A stretch of 51,387 nucleotides of DNA from Phytobacter massiliensis JC163 (GTDB taxonomy: Bacteria; Pseudomonadota; Gammaproteobacteria; Enterobacterales; Enterobacteriaceae). Numbering within the stretch: position 1 is the stretch's first letter; each line of letters begins with the position of its first letter. The translations under genes and the position numbers were made by a program. The notes beneath the pieces are model-generated. The model ran no database searches. It worked only from the letters and a program-made list of their open reading frames with translations, and was not told the DNA's origin. Below are positions 8,817 to 17,290 of this stretch, in pieces. The DNA lies in the NCBI RefSeq assembly GCF_000321045.1, contig NZ_HE578947.1:126484-177870 (forward strand), in the 5' to 3' direction.

Positions 8817-9884
8817 TTAGCAATGGAATTCCATTACGCGGTTTATCGCTGATTGTAGATTCTTATCGTCAAAAAGCTTTATTTTGCGGTTGGCCCAACG
8901 TTCTCCTGCAGGCCAATGGCGTAGCCCCTCTTTTACCGAGTTCAGGGTGGGCTGGCACTCGCCTCGAGTAAGTAACCAATCTACGGTTGCCAGCAATTCC
9001 AGGCCAAACGGAGACTCAAATCCGTCGATCAATTGACTGACCTGTTCAAGCGCTGGTAGCCATTGTTTGGCCTCGTTGTTTAGCCAGAGGTTGACATGTT
9101 CTTTTTCCAGATCGTTAAACCAGATGACGTCCAAAGGTTGGCTGTCCGGGATACGTTTTTCGGCCTTAAGATAGGTGCCATCAAGTGCATTAAGCAAATG
9201 GTTCAGATTAGGAGCGAACGGGCCATAATAATGAGCCTCAAACCGCAGCTTCAATACGTCTTCTTGTTGATGTTGCTCTATGGCCCTTTGTAAAAGCCAT
9301 GCCAGTTTCTGTATTTCCAGCAGACTGCACTCCATACCGAGAACCCAGTAACGGCGCACCAGTTCAGCGATCATCGCTCTGGCGGGGGTGAGCTTTTTTA
9401 CGCCAGTACTCTTGGCAACGTTGTGGTATTTTTCGGTAGGTTCGTAAACTACAACCTCAGTGTCATAAAGATCGCCCAGGGCTGATTCAATGCGTGCCCG
9501 AACGTCTGGCCAGCTCAGACCACCATTGCCTGCGCCAAGCGGGGGAATGGCAACAGACTGTACTTTTTCTTCGATCAAAAAGCGCCGCAAATCCTGTAAA
9601 CCTTCTTCAATCCACTCCAGGCGGGAGTCAGCCCGCCAGTGTTGTTTGGTCGGAAAGTTAATAATCCAGCGTGGCCCCATAAGTTCGCCGGTCTCGGTAA
9701 TGAACATTTTGCCAGTTATCACCTGCTTTTGTTTGCAGGCGAGGGCGTACGCTTTCATGTTCTCGGGGAAGCGCTCTTTGAACATCAGTGCAATACCTTT
9801 ACCCATGACACCAACGGTATTAACTGTATTCACCAGTGCTTCTACGGGCGCGTCCAGTAAGTTGCCTTGTGTGAATGTGATCAT
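8817..9884 (-). CDS. darG: DarG antitoxin: macrodomain DNA ADP-ribosylglycohydrolase (DarG1-like)
   Basis: A 355-residue protein. Residues 1 to about 155 form a macrodomain with the ligand-binding loops [14 protein letters not shown] and [10 protein letters not shown], and Lys80 in FPTKQHW sits where the catalytic lysine of characterised DarG lies. Residues from about 165 onward ([14 protein letters not shown] ... [13 protein letters not shown]) form the usual DarG C-terminal domain, which in studied systems binds the toxin and blocks its DNA site. The family removes ADP-ribose from DNA bases. The chosen ATG at 9884 overlaps the upstream darT stop as ATGA, which implies translational coupling; the ATG at 9896 would add four residues inside darT. 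It is the third gene of a three-gene operon. Confidence 0.92.
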   Translation of the reverse strand: MITFTQGNLLDAPVEALVNTVNTVGVMGKGIALMFKERFPENMKAYALACKQKQVITGKMFITETGELMGPRWIINFPTKQHWRADSRLEWIEEGLQDLRRFLIEEKVQSVAIPPLGAGNGGLSWPDVRARIESALGDLYDTEVVVYEPTEKYHNVAKSTGVKKLTPARAMIAELVRRYWVLGMECSLLEIQKLAWLLQRAIEQHQQEDVLKLRFEAHYYGPFAPNLNHLLNALDGTYLKAEKRIPDSQPLDVIWFNDLEKEHVNLWLNNEAKQWLPALEQVSQLIDGFESPFGLELLATVDWLLTRGECQPTLNSVKEGLRHWPAGERWANRKIKLFDDKNLQSAINRVMEFHC

Positions 9885-10537
9885 GAGAAGTACCACCCGG
9901 CCCGTGCGTGGACAGGCATTGAAAGATTGCGTTGCGATAGCCAGTTATCTAATTGTATTTTGACATCGTTACTATAACAAATCATCCCATCTATCAGCGT
10001 TATTGGACAATGCTTCCAGATTAACGCTTCGGCTTGATAGCGCTCGAACTTTGCCAGATCGTCTTGATCGCGACGGAAATCACGCGCCTGCAGGATGGAC
10101 CAGTCTATCTGGTTAAGACTGCCCAGGTCGGTATAATAATTAGCCAAATTATAATAGGCGTGGCTGTCAGTGAATGCGAAGGGAAGGTTTTGCGCCGCTA
10201 CACTTCGCAAGCTGCTGACAATAAAAACAATTTCTTCATTAGGGCGTTGTTTAATGCCGCCGCGCCCGCTGTGGATATTCATCAGCATTGGCGAGAAGGG
10301 AGTGAAGTAAAATGGCACATAATCATGTAGTGTCCCGCCCGCTCCGACAGGTACAGGATGCCCGGCCCGCTTGCCGATAAGTTCTGGGTTGCCAATATTG
10401 ATCCAGTTTGTTGCCTGTATAGCGCTGTTGCCGCAATGCAGTCCATTATCCAGTATCCACGGGATGTTGTCCCGGTGGACAATACGCCAGATGAGAGCCT
10501 TTTCCGGGTTAAGGCTGGAACTGTAATCGTAGGCCAC
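9881..10537 (-). CDS. darT: DarT DNA ADP-ribosyltransferase toxin (DarT1-like)
   Basis: A 218-residue DUF4433/DarT protein that transfers ADP-ribose from NAD+ to a base in single-stranded DNA; characterised DarTG systems act in phage defence. Seen in the sequence: the N-terminal NAD-site segment [18 protein letters not shown], Arg57 in GKRAGH, the family motif [22 protein letters not shown], and the catalytic Glu170 in ERYQAEAL. The segment WRIVH, in place of the more usual YHITH, matches what I recall for the DarT1 branch. Start is GTG, with GGAG inside the end of the upstream gene and only two bases between the genes. The reading frame is intact, so the toxin is expected to be active and to depend on DarG. 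Confidence 0.92.
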   Translation of the reverse strand: MAYDYSSSLNPEKALIWRIVHRDNIPWILDNGLHCGNSAIQATNWINIGNPELIGKRAGHPVPVGAGGTLHDYVPFYFTPFSPMLMNIHSGRGGIKQRPNEEIVFIVSSLRSVAAQNLPFAFTDSHAYYNLANYYTDLGSLNQIDWSILQARDFRRDQDDLAKFERYQAEALIWKHCPITLIDGMICYSNDVKIQLDNWLSQRNLSMPVHARAGWYFS

Positions 10538-10539
10538 GC

Positions 10540-11115
10540 TCAGGCTCCAGGGAACATATGTGGATTGTTGTTAACATGCATCGTGAACCCATACCTTTGT
10601 TTTAGCGTGTTAACAATATTTTCGGTCGCTGCATCAGGCACGTAAATGCTGAAAAAATCTCTGGCAGGTACAGTCTCTGGAGATAAGCATTCTGCCATGC
10701 ATATGCGTCTACATTCGTCGTTATCGTACTCTCGAAGGTTCATGGTTATCCAGTCAATGGCGTTCATGCCTGTTTCATAATCGAGCAACGTGGTAACTAC
10801 GCCAGATAGAGGATGCCTGGGTATAATTCGCCAGTTATTGGCCTGGGCATGGCTGCGACGAACTGCAATCAAAACGAATTTTTTATCAGGATTGTCGAGA
10901 TGAACTCTACCATCAAACGGGTTTCTGGCAAAAAAATGGAAAGGGACATACTCTTCCAGCTTTAAATCGTGGCGGGAAGCTATGATTTTAGGATCGGCAA
11001 CATCAGAAAAACCATGCAAAAGACTACGCGATTTTAGCCCCCCAGAAAAAATGCCATTCAGATTGTTAATGTCCGTTAAATGATAAAGAAAATGCTGTGT
11101 GCGGATATCAGCCAT
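10540..11115 (-). CDS. Second, divergent DarT/DUF4433-family protein
   Basis: A 191-residue protein at the head of the operon. It shows the DarT pattern but is clearly different from its neighbour: FLYHLTDINNLNGIFSGGL near the N terminus (canonical YHxT with His12), Arg48 in IIASRHDL, LEEYVPFHFFARNPFDG where DarT has YVPFYF, AIDW, and Glu142 in RRICMAECL at the position of the catalytic Glu. All expected active-site residues are present, so NAD-dependent DNA ADP-ribosylation is inferred; base and sequence preference are unknown. A clear ribosome site (AGAAGGAAA) precedes the ATG. It lies two bases upstream of darT, so all three genes should be one transcript with a single antitoxin. It could instead be an accessory factor. 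Confidence 0.75.
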   Translation of the reverse strand: MADIRTQHFLYHLTDINNLNGIFSGGLKSRSLLHGFSDVADPKIIASRHDLKLEEYVPFHFFARNPFDGRVHLDNPDKKFVLIAVRRSHAQANNWRIIPRHPLSGVVTTLLDYETGMNAIDWITMNLREYDNDECRRICMAECLSPETVPARDFFSIYVPDAATENIVNTLKQRYGFTMHVNNNPHMFPGA

Positions 11116-11378
11116 GGCTACAGTTTCCTTCTGTGAGTCGAATTAATTCCGTTAACAATTACCGCATCATCACCTGATTAAGGCTGACGGGTCTTGACCT
11201 GGCGTGTTGTTTAAAGGGATATATTTTTCTGACCAGGCCAATAAGCAGAGGGACTGTAGCGATTTCTTTTTGAATGAGGGGTGTTACATGAAAGTACAGC
11301 GTAAAAAGTTTCGCAGGGGTGAGCCGCTTGCGGCGAATAATCGAACGTAGTTCGATGGAGAGTCCGGTTCTCCAAAAG
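11116..11378. other. Leader region of the DarT-DarT-DarG operon, next to tRNA-Phe
   Basis: About 260 bases between the operon start and the tRNA terminator. It is presumed to hold the operon promoter, reading left. Short inverted repeats are present (TCGAAC-GTA-GTTCGA, 11341-11355; GGAGA ... TCTCC, 11358-11373). No integrase and no second copy of the tRNA 3' end was seen. Confidence 0.4.
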
Positions 11379-11403
11379 CAAAAACCCGCCTTTTGGGCGG
11401 GTT
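11379..11403 (-). terminator. Terminator of tRNA-Phe
   Basis: On the minus strand AACCCGCC / GGCGGGTT with a five-base loop is followed by a short T run, twelve bases after the tRNA CCA end. Confidence 0.85.
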
Positions 11404-11414
11404 CTTTAGAATAG

Positions 11415-11490
11415 TGGTGCCCGGACTCGGAATCGAACCAAGGACACGGGGATTTTCAATCCCCTGCTCTACCGACTGAGCTATCCGGGC
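11415..11490 (-). tRNA. pheU: tRNA-Phe(GAA)
   Basis: A 76-base cloverleaf with acceptor stem GCCCGGA/TCCGGGC, D-loop AGCTCAGTCGGTAGAGC, anticodon GAA in GATTGAAAATC, T-loop GGTTCGATTCC and an encoded CCA. Position beside yjdC-dsbD matches E. coli pheU, a well-known integration site for islands. The accessory DarTG block lies directly downstream of its 3' end. Confidence 0.97.
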
Positions 11491-11596
11491 AACGGGGCGC
11501 ATTAAACCGTAATCAGGCATAGTCGTCAACCTAATTTCCGGAAAAACTGTTCAACTGATTAAGATTGCGGCAATCTGTAAGTTTGCGCGTAGGGTT

Positions 11597-11614
11597 TGCA
11601 CAAATCTTCCAGAC
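11597..11614 (+). promoter_or_regulatory. 18-bp repeat, copy 1: putative operator upstream of the AraC-family gene
   Basis: TGCACAAATCTTCCAGAC lies 45 bases before the regulator's start codon. It recurs with one mismatch just upstream of the LysE-family gene (12472-12489). The arrangement suggests the regulator binds both. Binding is inferred. Confidence 0.5.
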
Positions 11615-11658
11615 AAACCGACTTAACCAGGCAATGCTGACAGCGAGAGGAGGAGAGC

Positions 11659-12504
11659 ATGGTAAATGACTGGCTTGAGCTGCGACAGCATTCCGATACC
11701 GGTATCGAGACCATTAAGGCACATTTTGAAGGCCATGCCTTCGATCCCCACTGGCACGACAGCTATCTGGTAGGGATTACCCTTGCCGGTACGCAGCAGT
11801 TTCACTGTCGGCGCGAGCGTCACCACAGTCAGCCAGGGGATGCCTTTTTACTGGAGCCGGGGGAAATTCACGATGGTGATGCGCCGGTGGCGGGGGGCTT
11901 TACCTACCTGACCTTTTATCTGGACGAGAAGTGGCTGACCGGCACGCTACATGGCCTTTATGACGCCACTCCGGACAGCTATTCCCTGCATTTTCAGCAG
12001 ACGCTAACGCGCGAACCGCAGCTGGTGCGGGCGATTGGCGAGACGTTCGGCGCGCTTCACAGCGAGGAAATGCGCATTGTGCAGCAAAGCAGCATGGATA
12101 ATCTGCTGACGCAGCTGACCGCCCATTGCCAGTGGCGTAAGCGCCTGCCATCACAAATCCAGAGCTCCGCTATTGCCCACCGCGCGCGGGACTATCTGTA
12201 CGCGCATATGGAAGAAAACGTCGGGCTTTCCGATCTGGCGCGCGAGACGGGTACTGACCGCTTTACCCTGACCCGCGCGTTCAAACGCGAGTTTCATATG
12301 GCGCCGCACGCCTGGCTTATTCAACTGCGGCTGGCAAAAGCGCGCCAGCTGCTGGCCGCCGGGGAACAGCCGGTCCAGGTTGCCTCCCTGTTAGGATTCG
12401 CCGATCAGAGCCACCTGGGGCGCTGGTTCCAGCGGGCTTACCGAATCACACCCGCCCACTATCGGCGGTTGTGCACAAACCTTCCAGACGCTGGCAGGAA
12501 ATAA
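11659..12504 (+). CDS. AraC-family transcriptional regulator
   Basis: A 281-residue AraC-type regulator. The N-terminal half is a cupin-like sensor (HWHDSYLVGITLAG ... HSQPGDAFLLEPGEIHDG), typical of the AraC_binding domain. The C-terminal part, about residues 175-272, has the two helix-turn-helix units, ending SLLGFADQSHLGRWFQRAYRITPAHYRR, the family signature. The ribosome site is strong (GAGGAGG). It lies 38 bases upstream of a LysE-type exporter in the same direction, and the two share an upstream 18-bp repeat, so it probably senses a small molecule, often an amino acid, and activates that exporter. The downstream copy of the repeat lies inside the last codons of this gene. Confidence 0.88.
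   Translation: MVNDWLELRQHSDTGIETIKAHFEGHAFDPHWHDSYLVGITLAGTQQFHCRRERHHSQPGDAFLLEPGEIHDGDAPVAGGFTYLTFYLDEKWLTGTLHGLYDATPDSYSLHFQQTLTREPQLVRAIGETFGALHSEEMRIVQQSSMDNLLTQLTAHCQWRKRLPSQIQSSAIAHRARDYLYAHMEENVGLSDLARETGTDRFTLTRAFKREFHMAPHAWLIQLRLAKARQLLAAGEQPVQVASLLGFADQSHLGRWFQRAYRITPAHYRRLCTNLPDAGRK
12472..12489 (+). promoter_or_regulatory. 18-bp repeat, copy 2: putative operator upstream of the LysE-family gene
   Basis: TGCACAAACCTTCCAGAC matches copy 1 at 17 of 18 positions. It lies within the 3' end of the AraC-family coding sequence, 53 bases before the GTG of the exporter. Confidence 0.5.
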
Positions 12505-12542
12505 CGGCACAGTCAGAACTCCATAACAAAAGGAGTTCACCT

Positions 12543-13133
12543 GTGACCATCATGCCCTTCTTATTGTTCGCCTTTGTCGCCTCGATTACGCCAGGGCCAA
12601 CCAACATTCTCGTCCTTACTAATAGCCAGCATTATGGCGTCAGGGCCACGCTGCCCGCGCTAATCAGCGGCTGCATGGCCGCGAGTATGATTGTGCTGGT
12701 CTCGGGAGCGGGAGCTGGTGAACTGCTGCGTCAGTATCCGCTGGTGCGCCAACTGATGAGCTGGGCGGGCGTGCTGTGGCTAAGCTGGATGAGCTGGCAG
12801 CTGTTTACCGCTCCGGCGGCTAATCTGTCCGGAAAATCGCATCGCCGCTTTACCGCGCGGGCGGCGGCGCTGCTGCAAGTTATCAACCCTAAAACATGGA
12901 TGATGGCGCTGGCGGTGGTCAGCCTGTTTGCCCCCACGGGGGCGCATGTGCTCAAAGATGTGGCGCTGATGGCGCTGTGGTTTTTGCTGATTTCAGTGGC
13001 GTGTCTGTTCTGCTGGGCTGTGCTGGGAAGGGCGGTAAACCAGCTGTTCCGCACCACCGTGGCGATGGTGCGTTTTCAGCGGCTGATGGCGCTCTGCCTG
13101 CTGGTTTCGGCGTGGGCGGGTATGCTGGCTTAG
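12543..13133 (+). CDS. LysE/RhtB-family amino-acid exporter
   Basis: A 196-residue inner-membrane protein with about six hydrophobic segments. The N terminus [23 protein letters not shown] carries the LysE-family signature PGP. The central [14 protein letters not shown] is also typical of the family (usual length about 200 residues). Members export amino acids or related metabolites; the substrate here is unknown. The GTG at 12543 is preferred because AGGAG lies seven bases upstream; ATG at 12552 is an alternative. Its stop overlaps the convergent yjdC stop by four bases. Confidence 0.88.
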   Translation: MTIMPFLLFAFVASITPGPTNILVLTNSQHYGVRATLPALISGCMAASMIVLVSGAGAGELLRQYPLVRQLMSWAGVLWLSWMSWQLFTAPAANLSGKSHRRFTARAAALLQVINPKTWMMALAVVSLFAPTGAHVLKDVALMALWFLLISVACLFCWAVLGRAVNQLFRTTVAMVRFQRLMALCLLVSAWAGMLA

Positions 13134-13705
13134 GTCAGCGCGCCGCCCTGACGGCAGCAGGCGAAACGCAGAATGTCGGCGGCAAGACGCTGGGCGGTGT
13201 CGACGTCCGCCTGGCTGCGGTTGACCATCATGCGGCTCAGGCAGCCTTCCAGCACCAGTTCCATTTGCCGGGCGACCATTGTCGGGTCATCCACTTCAAG
13301 CTGGGTCAGCAGCTCATGGGTAAATTCAAACGCCGCCTGTTTTTGCTGATCCGCCAGCTGGTGCACCGGATGATCCGGGTCCGGGTAGAAGGTGCAGGCG
13401 GCTATAAACAGACAGCCCGGATAGCGATTATTGCTGACGCACTCGCTCAGCGCGCCGTACCGCGCCAGCAGTTTCTGCTCTTTTGTCAGCTCATCATTAA
13501 GCAATAGCTGCCTGCGCCAGATGTCTACCTGCTGGCTGAGATAGCGCAGGGCGTCATACAGCAGCGCTTCTTTATCAGGCCAGAAACGCAGAAACTCCGT
13601 CAGCGGATAATCAAGACGCTCGGCGACCATCTCCGGGGTTGTCTCCGCAATCCCTCTCAATTCAAACAGTTGAAGTGTCTGACTTAAAACATCTTCGCGT
13701 TGCAC
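13130..13705 (-). CDS. yjdC: TetR-family regulator YjdC
   Basis: A 191-residue regulator, very close to E. coli YjdC throughout (for example [20 protein letters not shown] and [18 protein letters not shown]). The N terminus carries the TetR helix-turn-helix (about residues 5-45), and the rest is the ligand-binding domain. Target genes are not established as far as I know. I chose the GTG at 13705 because GGAGGAG stands six bases upstream and the protein then begins at the same residue as the E. coli one; the ATG at 13726 lies upstream of that ribosome site. It precedes dsbD on the same strand after a gap of about 20 bases past the dsbD stop. Confidence 0.93.
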   Translation of the reverse strand: MQREDVLSQTLQLFELRGIAETTPEMVAERLDYPLTEFLRFWPDKEALLYDALRYLSQQVDIWRRQLLLNDELTKEQKLLARYGALSECVSNNRYPGCLFIAACTFYPDPDHPVHQLADQQKQAAFEFTHELLTQLEVDDPTMVARQMELVLEGCLSRMMVNRSQADVDTAQRLAADILRFACCRQGGALT

Positions 13706-13753
13706 GGTGGACTCCTCCGTTATCATAGGCCTGCTTCCCCATCCAAGTGTTGT

Positions 13754-15511
13754 TTACGGCGCGCGATTGCGCAAATGCGCGGCGAAAGCGGGCGCATCCA
13801 TAAAGCCGGTAACGCGCTGCGCGGGCAGTTCATGCCCTTGTGCGTCGAAAAAGAGAATGGTGGGCAAGCCAAGAACCTGTAAGTGGCGCAGCAGGGCCTT
13901 ATCCTGCGCGTCGTTGGCGGTGACGTCCGCCTGTAATAAGACGCTATTTTGCAGCGCCGCCTGTACCTGTTTGTCGCTAAAGGTGTACTTCTCAAACTCT
14001 TTGCAGGCGACGCACCAGTCGGCATAGAGATCCAGCATCACCGGGCGGCCCTTCGCCTGCGCCAGCGCCTGGTTAAGATCTTCTACCGTCTTAACGCTTG
14101 TGAAGGAGAGATGCGCCTGGCTTTGCGCCGCGGGCTGGCCAAACGCCCAGTCCTGCAACGGGCGGGCGCAGACCAGCGCCGCGCCCAGCAAGACGATTTG
14201 CGCTATCCGCATAACGGGGCGTTTCGCTGCCAGGCTCTCAATAAAGGCCCAGCTGAAAAAGGCGACGCCGAGCAGCGACCACAGGCGCAGCCCCCAGCTT
14301 TCGCCCAGCACGCGCTCCAGCAGGAACACCGGCAGCGCCAGGATAACAAAGCCGAAGGCCGTTTTAACCTGCGCCATCCACGGCCCGCTTTTCGGCAGCA
14401 GCCGGTTACCGAATACCGTCACCAGCATCAACGGTAGCCCCATGCCCAGCGCATACAGGTAGAGCGTACCGCCGCCCAGCCACAGGTTACCGCTCTGGGC
14501 GATATAGAGCAGAATGGCGCTGAGCGGGGCGGTGGTGCAGGGGGAGCAGATAAGCCCGGCAATCGCCCCCATCGCAAAGACGCCGCCCGCCGAGCCGCCC
14601 TGCTGGCGGTTACTCAGCAGTGTCAGGCGGGTTTGCAGGGAAGAGGGCAGCTGCAGCGTGAAGAGGCCGAACATCGACAGCGCGAGCAGGATAAAGACCA
14701 CCGATAAACCGATCAGCACATACGGGTGCTGGAGCGCGGCCTGGAACTGCAGCCCGGCGGCGGCCACCACCAGGCCGAGCGCGGTGTAGGTCAGCGCCAT
14801 GCCTTGTACATAGAGGAATGCCAGCAGCAGCGTGCGGCCCGTGGAGAGCCGCTGTTTGCCGCCCAGCACGATGCCGGAGATCAGCGGGTACATGGGCAAT
14901 ACGCAGGGGGTAAAGGCGACGCCGATGCCAATAAGCAGCGCCCAAAGGGCGGAGAAGGGCAGATCTGGGGCGCTGTCGCCCCTCACCCCGGCCCTCTCCC
15001 CGGAGGGGAGAGGGGGAACAGACTGGGCAGATGTATCAGGTGTGGTGTCGCCCCTCTCCCCGGCGGGAACAGGCTGGGCAAGCGGGCGCACCTCGCTAAG
15101 CGGAATGACCTTCGTCTCCGGGGGATAACAAAAACCCGCGTCCGCGCAGCCCTGGTACGTGACCGTCAGCGTCGCCCCTTTGGCCGCTTGCTCAATATTC
15201 ACCGGCAGGTTTAACCGCTGCCGGTAAATCTCGCTTTTACCGTAAAATTCATCTTCATGTTCTGTCCCGGCGGGCAGCTGCGGAGGCGAGAACGTAGCCT
15301 GCTGCGCAGAGAGCTTTACCTGCTGGCGGTAGAGGTAGTAGCCCTCTTTCACCTGCCAGCTGAGGGTAAGGTCGTGCTGATTTTGTTGAAAATCGAACAT
15401 AAACGCCCGGTCCGCCGGAACAAAGTCTGAGCGGCCAGGAGCGTCAAATAAACCAGCGAAAGCGGGCGCACTGCACAGCAGCAGTATCAGCGTAAAGATG
15501 CGTTGAGCCAT
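13754..15511 (-). CDS. dsbD: Thiol:disulfide interchange protein DsbD
   Basis: DsbD carries electrons from cytoplasmic thioredoxin to periplasmic DsbC, DsbG and CcmG. The 585-residue protein has a signal peptide (ending AFA), an N-terminal alpha domain with catalytic CADAGFC, an eight-span membrane domain with AFTPCVLP and [10 protein letters not shown], and a C-terminal thioredoxin-like domain with DWCVACK. All redox cysteines are present. It is 20 residues longer than the E. coli protein, and the extra length lies in the linker before the first membrane span, where two copies of a dispersed palindromic repeat are translated (peptide [13 protein letters not shown] and the shorter PVPAGERGD). 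The start codon lies inside the 3' end of cutA (25-base overlap), as in E. coli. Confidence 0.96.
   Translation of the reverse strand: MAQRIFTLILLLCSAPAFAGLFDAPGRSDFVPADRAFMFDFQQNQHDLTLSWQVKEGYYLYRQQVKLSAQQATFSPPQLPAGTEHEDEFYGKSEIYRQRLNLPVNIEQAAKGATLTVTYQGCADAGFCYPPETKVIPLSEVRPLAQPVPAGERGDTTPDTSAQSVPPLPSGERAGVRGDSAPDLPFSALWALLIGIGVAFTPCVLPMYPLISGIVLGGKQRLSTGRTLLLAFLYVQGMALTYTALGLVVAAAGLQFQAALQHPYVLIGLSVVFILLALSMFGLFTLQLPSSLQTRLTLLSNRQQGGSAGGVFAMGAIAGLICSPCTTAPLSAILLYIAQSGNLWLGGGTLYLYALGMGLPLMLVTVFGNRLLPKSGPWMAQVKTAFGFVILALPVFLLERVLGESWGLRLWSLLGVAFFSWAFIESLAAKRPVMRIAQIVLLGAALVCARPLQDWAFGQPAAQSQAHLSFTSVKTVEDLNQALAQAKGRPVMLDLYADWCVACKEFEKYTFSDKQVQAALQNSVLLQADVTANDAQDKALLRHLQVLGLPTILFFDAQGHELPAQRVTGFMDAPAFAAHLRNRAP
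14972..15081. repeat. Dispersed palindromic repeat inserted in frame in dsbD
   Basis: The perfect inverted repeat CCCTCTCCCC (14992-15001) / GGGGAGAGGG (15005-15014) is the core of an extragenic repeat that I recognise from many gammaproteobacterial genomes. A second, shorter copy without the right arm follows at about 15048-15081, with the same flanks (GTCGCCCCTC before, AACAGRCTGGGCA after). Both are in the DsbD linker and keep the frame. Confidence 0.75.
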
Positions 15512-15810
15512 GAGAGGTAATCAAAATCTCCGTGTGTAACCGGCAAAGCGAGCAGTTCTGGGGTCTGGTAAGGGTGATGCGATTTAATGCAGGCGAAGAG
15601 ATCTTCCAGGTGCGCGACATCGCTTTTCAGCAGCAGCTGTACTTCATACTCCTGCTCCAGCTTGCCTTCCCAGTAATACATCGAGGTTGCGCCGGGAAGG
15701 AGGGTGACGCAGGCGGCGAGCCTGTCGGAAAGCACTTTGGCCGCCAGCTCCTGGGCGGTGGCTTCATCCGGGGCGGTGCAGAGTACAACAACAGCATCGG
15801 GCGTGTTCAT
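15487..15810 (-). CDS. cutA: Divalent-cation tolerance protein CutA
   Basis: A 107-residue protein, the usual length for CutA (E. coli 112). It has the signature segments [47 protein letters not shown] and [13 protein letters not shown]. CutA forms very stable trimers with a PII-like fold; mutants show altered copper tolerance, but its molecular role is unsettled. The gene overlaps the start of dsbD by 25 bases, so the two are probably cotranscribed. Confidence 0.95.
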   Translation of the reverse strand: MNTPDAVVVLCTAPDEATAQELAAKVLSDRLAACVTLLPGATSMYYWEGKLEQEYEVQLLLKSDVAHLEDLFACIKSHHPYQTPELLALPVTHGDFDYLSWLNASLR

Positions 15811-15861
15811 CGTTTACCTCTTCGTCGCGAAAAAAGCGACTATACCACGCGCGATCCTATC

Positions 15862-15878
15862 GGGCCGCAGCGCGGCCC
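15862..15878. terminator. GC-rich hairpin between dcuA and cutA
   Basis: GGGCCGC-AGC-GCGGCCC. A T run follows on the plus strand only. On the minus strand, where dcuA is read, the hairpin lacks a T tract, so it is a weak or Rho-assisted terminator at best. Confidence 0.45.
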
Positions 15879-15892
15879 ATTTTTAAGCACTT

Positions 15893-17194
15893 TTACATCA
15901 GTAAGCCGCCGAACACAAAGCCCAGCAGCACGCACAGTGAAATGGCAATCACACCAGGTATAAGAAACGCATGGTTAAAAACATATTTACCAATGCGCGT
16001 CGAGCCGGTGTCGTCCATCTCTACCGCCGCCAGCAGCGTCGGGTAGGTAGGCAGAACAAACAGCGCCGAAACCGCAGCAAAAGAGGCGACGGCGGTCAGC
16101 GGGCTGACTCCCAGCATCAGCGCGGCGGGCATCAGCGCTTTGGTGGTGGCCGCCTGAGAATAGAGCAGGGTAGAGGCAAAAAAGAGCACCACCGCCAGCA
16201 GCCACGGGTAGCTTTGCAGCAGGTTACCGGCCACGGTCTCGATGTCTTTGATATGGTTTTTGACAAAGGTATCCCCCAGCCAGGCGACGCCGAGCACGCA
16301 GATACAGGCGCTCATCCCCGATTTAAACGTGCTGGCGTTGAGGATTTCGCCAGTATCGATTTTACAGCTCAGGCAGATGAGCGTGGCGACAGTCAGCATA
16401 AAGACCACGATCGCTTCGTTACGCGGCAAAACCGGGTCAGCGACAAGCCCCACGTTCGGGCTGATGGCGGTGGCGTAGAGCATGACGGCGATAATGCCGA
16501 TGAGAAACAGCAGCACGGAGCGTTTAGCGTGAGGTTTGAGGGTAAATACTTGATTTCCCCGCAGCTTCACCTCCCCCTTCGCCAGCCGCTCCTGATAAAC
16601 AGGATCGTCTTTTAACTCCGCGCCCAGGAAGTTACAAACAATGGCGGTGAGCATGACGGCAATCAGCGTCACCGGAATGCAGATGGCCAGCAGCGTCAGG
16701 TAACTCACCCCCAGCGGCTCCAGGATGCCGGCAAAGAAGACCACGGCGGCGGAGATGGGCGAGGCGGTGATGGCGATTTGCGAGGCCACCACGGCAATAG
16801 AGAGCGGTCGTGAAGGGCGAATACCCTGTTCCTTCGCCACTTCGGTAATCACCGGCAGCGTGGAAAAGGCCGTATGCCCGGTGCCCGCAAGCACCGTCAT
16901 AAACCAGGTCACCAGCGGCGCAAGGAAGGTAATGTATTTCGGGTGGCGGCGTAGCAGACGCTCCGCCAGGCTCACCAGATAATCCATCCCGCCCGCCACC
17001 TGCATGGCGGCGATGGCCGCAATGACCGCCATGATAATTTCGATAACGTCGAATGGGATCGCGCCGGGTTTAATCTGGAAAAAGAGGGTAAGCGCCAGTA
17101 CCCCAAGGCCACCGGCAAAACCAATACCGATGCCCCCGAGCCTTGCGCCGAGATAGATAGCCAGCAAGACAAGAACAAGTTCTGCAGCAAACAT
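15893..17194 (-). CDS. dcuA: Anaerobic C4-dicarboxylate antiporter DcuA
   Basis: A 433-residue inner-membrane protein of the Dcu family that exchanges aspartate, fumarate or malate for succinate. It has ten or more hydrophobic segments and the family sequence GTGHTAFSTLPVITEVAKEQGIRP. I chose the ATG at 17194 because AAAGGAAGG precedes it and the length then equals that of E. coli DcuA; a longer frame from 17242 runs into the aspA terminator. It follows aspA on the same strand after that terminator. Together with aspA and frdABCD it serves anaerobic aspartate/fumarate respiration. Confidence 0.96.
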   Translation of the reverse strand: MFAAELVLVLLAIYLGARLGGIGIGFAGGLGVLALTLFFQIKPGAIPFDVIEIIMAVIAAIAAMQVAGGMDYLVSLAERLLRRHPKYITFLAPLVTWFMTVLAGTGHTAFSTLPVITEVAKEQGIRPSRPLSIAVVASQIAITASPISAAVVFFAGILEPLGVSYLTLLAICIPVTLIAVMLTAIVCNFLGAELKDDPVYQERLAKGEVKLRGNQVFTLKPHAKRSVLLFLIGIIAVMLYATAISPNVGLVADPVLPRNEAIVVFMLTVATLICLSCKIDTGEILNASTFKSGMSACICVLGVAWLGDTFVKNHIKDIETVAGNLLQSYPWLLAVVLFFASTLLYSQAATTKALMPAALMLGVSPLTAVASFAAVSALFVLPTYPTLLAAVEMDDTGSTRIGKYVFNHAFLIPGVIAISLCVLLGFVFGGLLM

Positions 17195-17240
17195 AATTGC
17201 CTTCCTTTGGGTCGTGAGAGTGAATTTCCGCGCGAAGGCC

Positions 17241-17271
17241 AAAAAAAAGGCACGTCGGTTGACGCGCCTTT
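17241..17271 (-). terminator. Terminator between aspA and dcuA
   Basis: On the minus strand AAAGGCGCGTC / GACGTGCCTTT (one mismatch, AACC loop) is followed by a run of T. It lies about 20 bases after the aspA stop. Confidence 0.9.
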
Positions 17272-17290
17272 CTGCTCTCAGCCGCCAGCG

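Noticed and set aside
11289..11351. 20-codon plus-strand frame near tRNA-Phe with a fair ribosome site
   Set aside because: Too short and low in information to support as a gene; it ends in a palindrome and has no known relative that I recognise.
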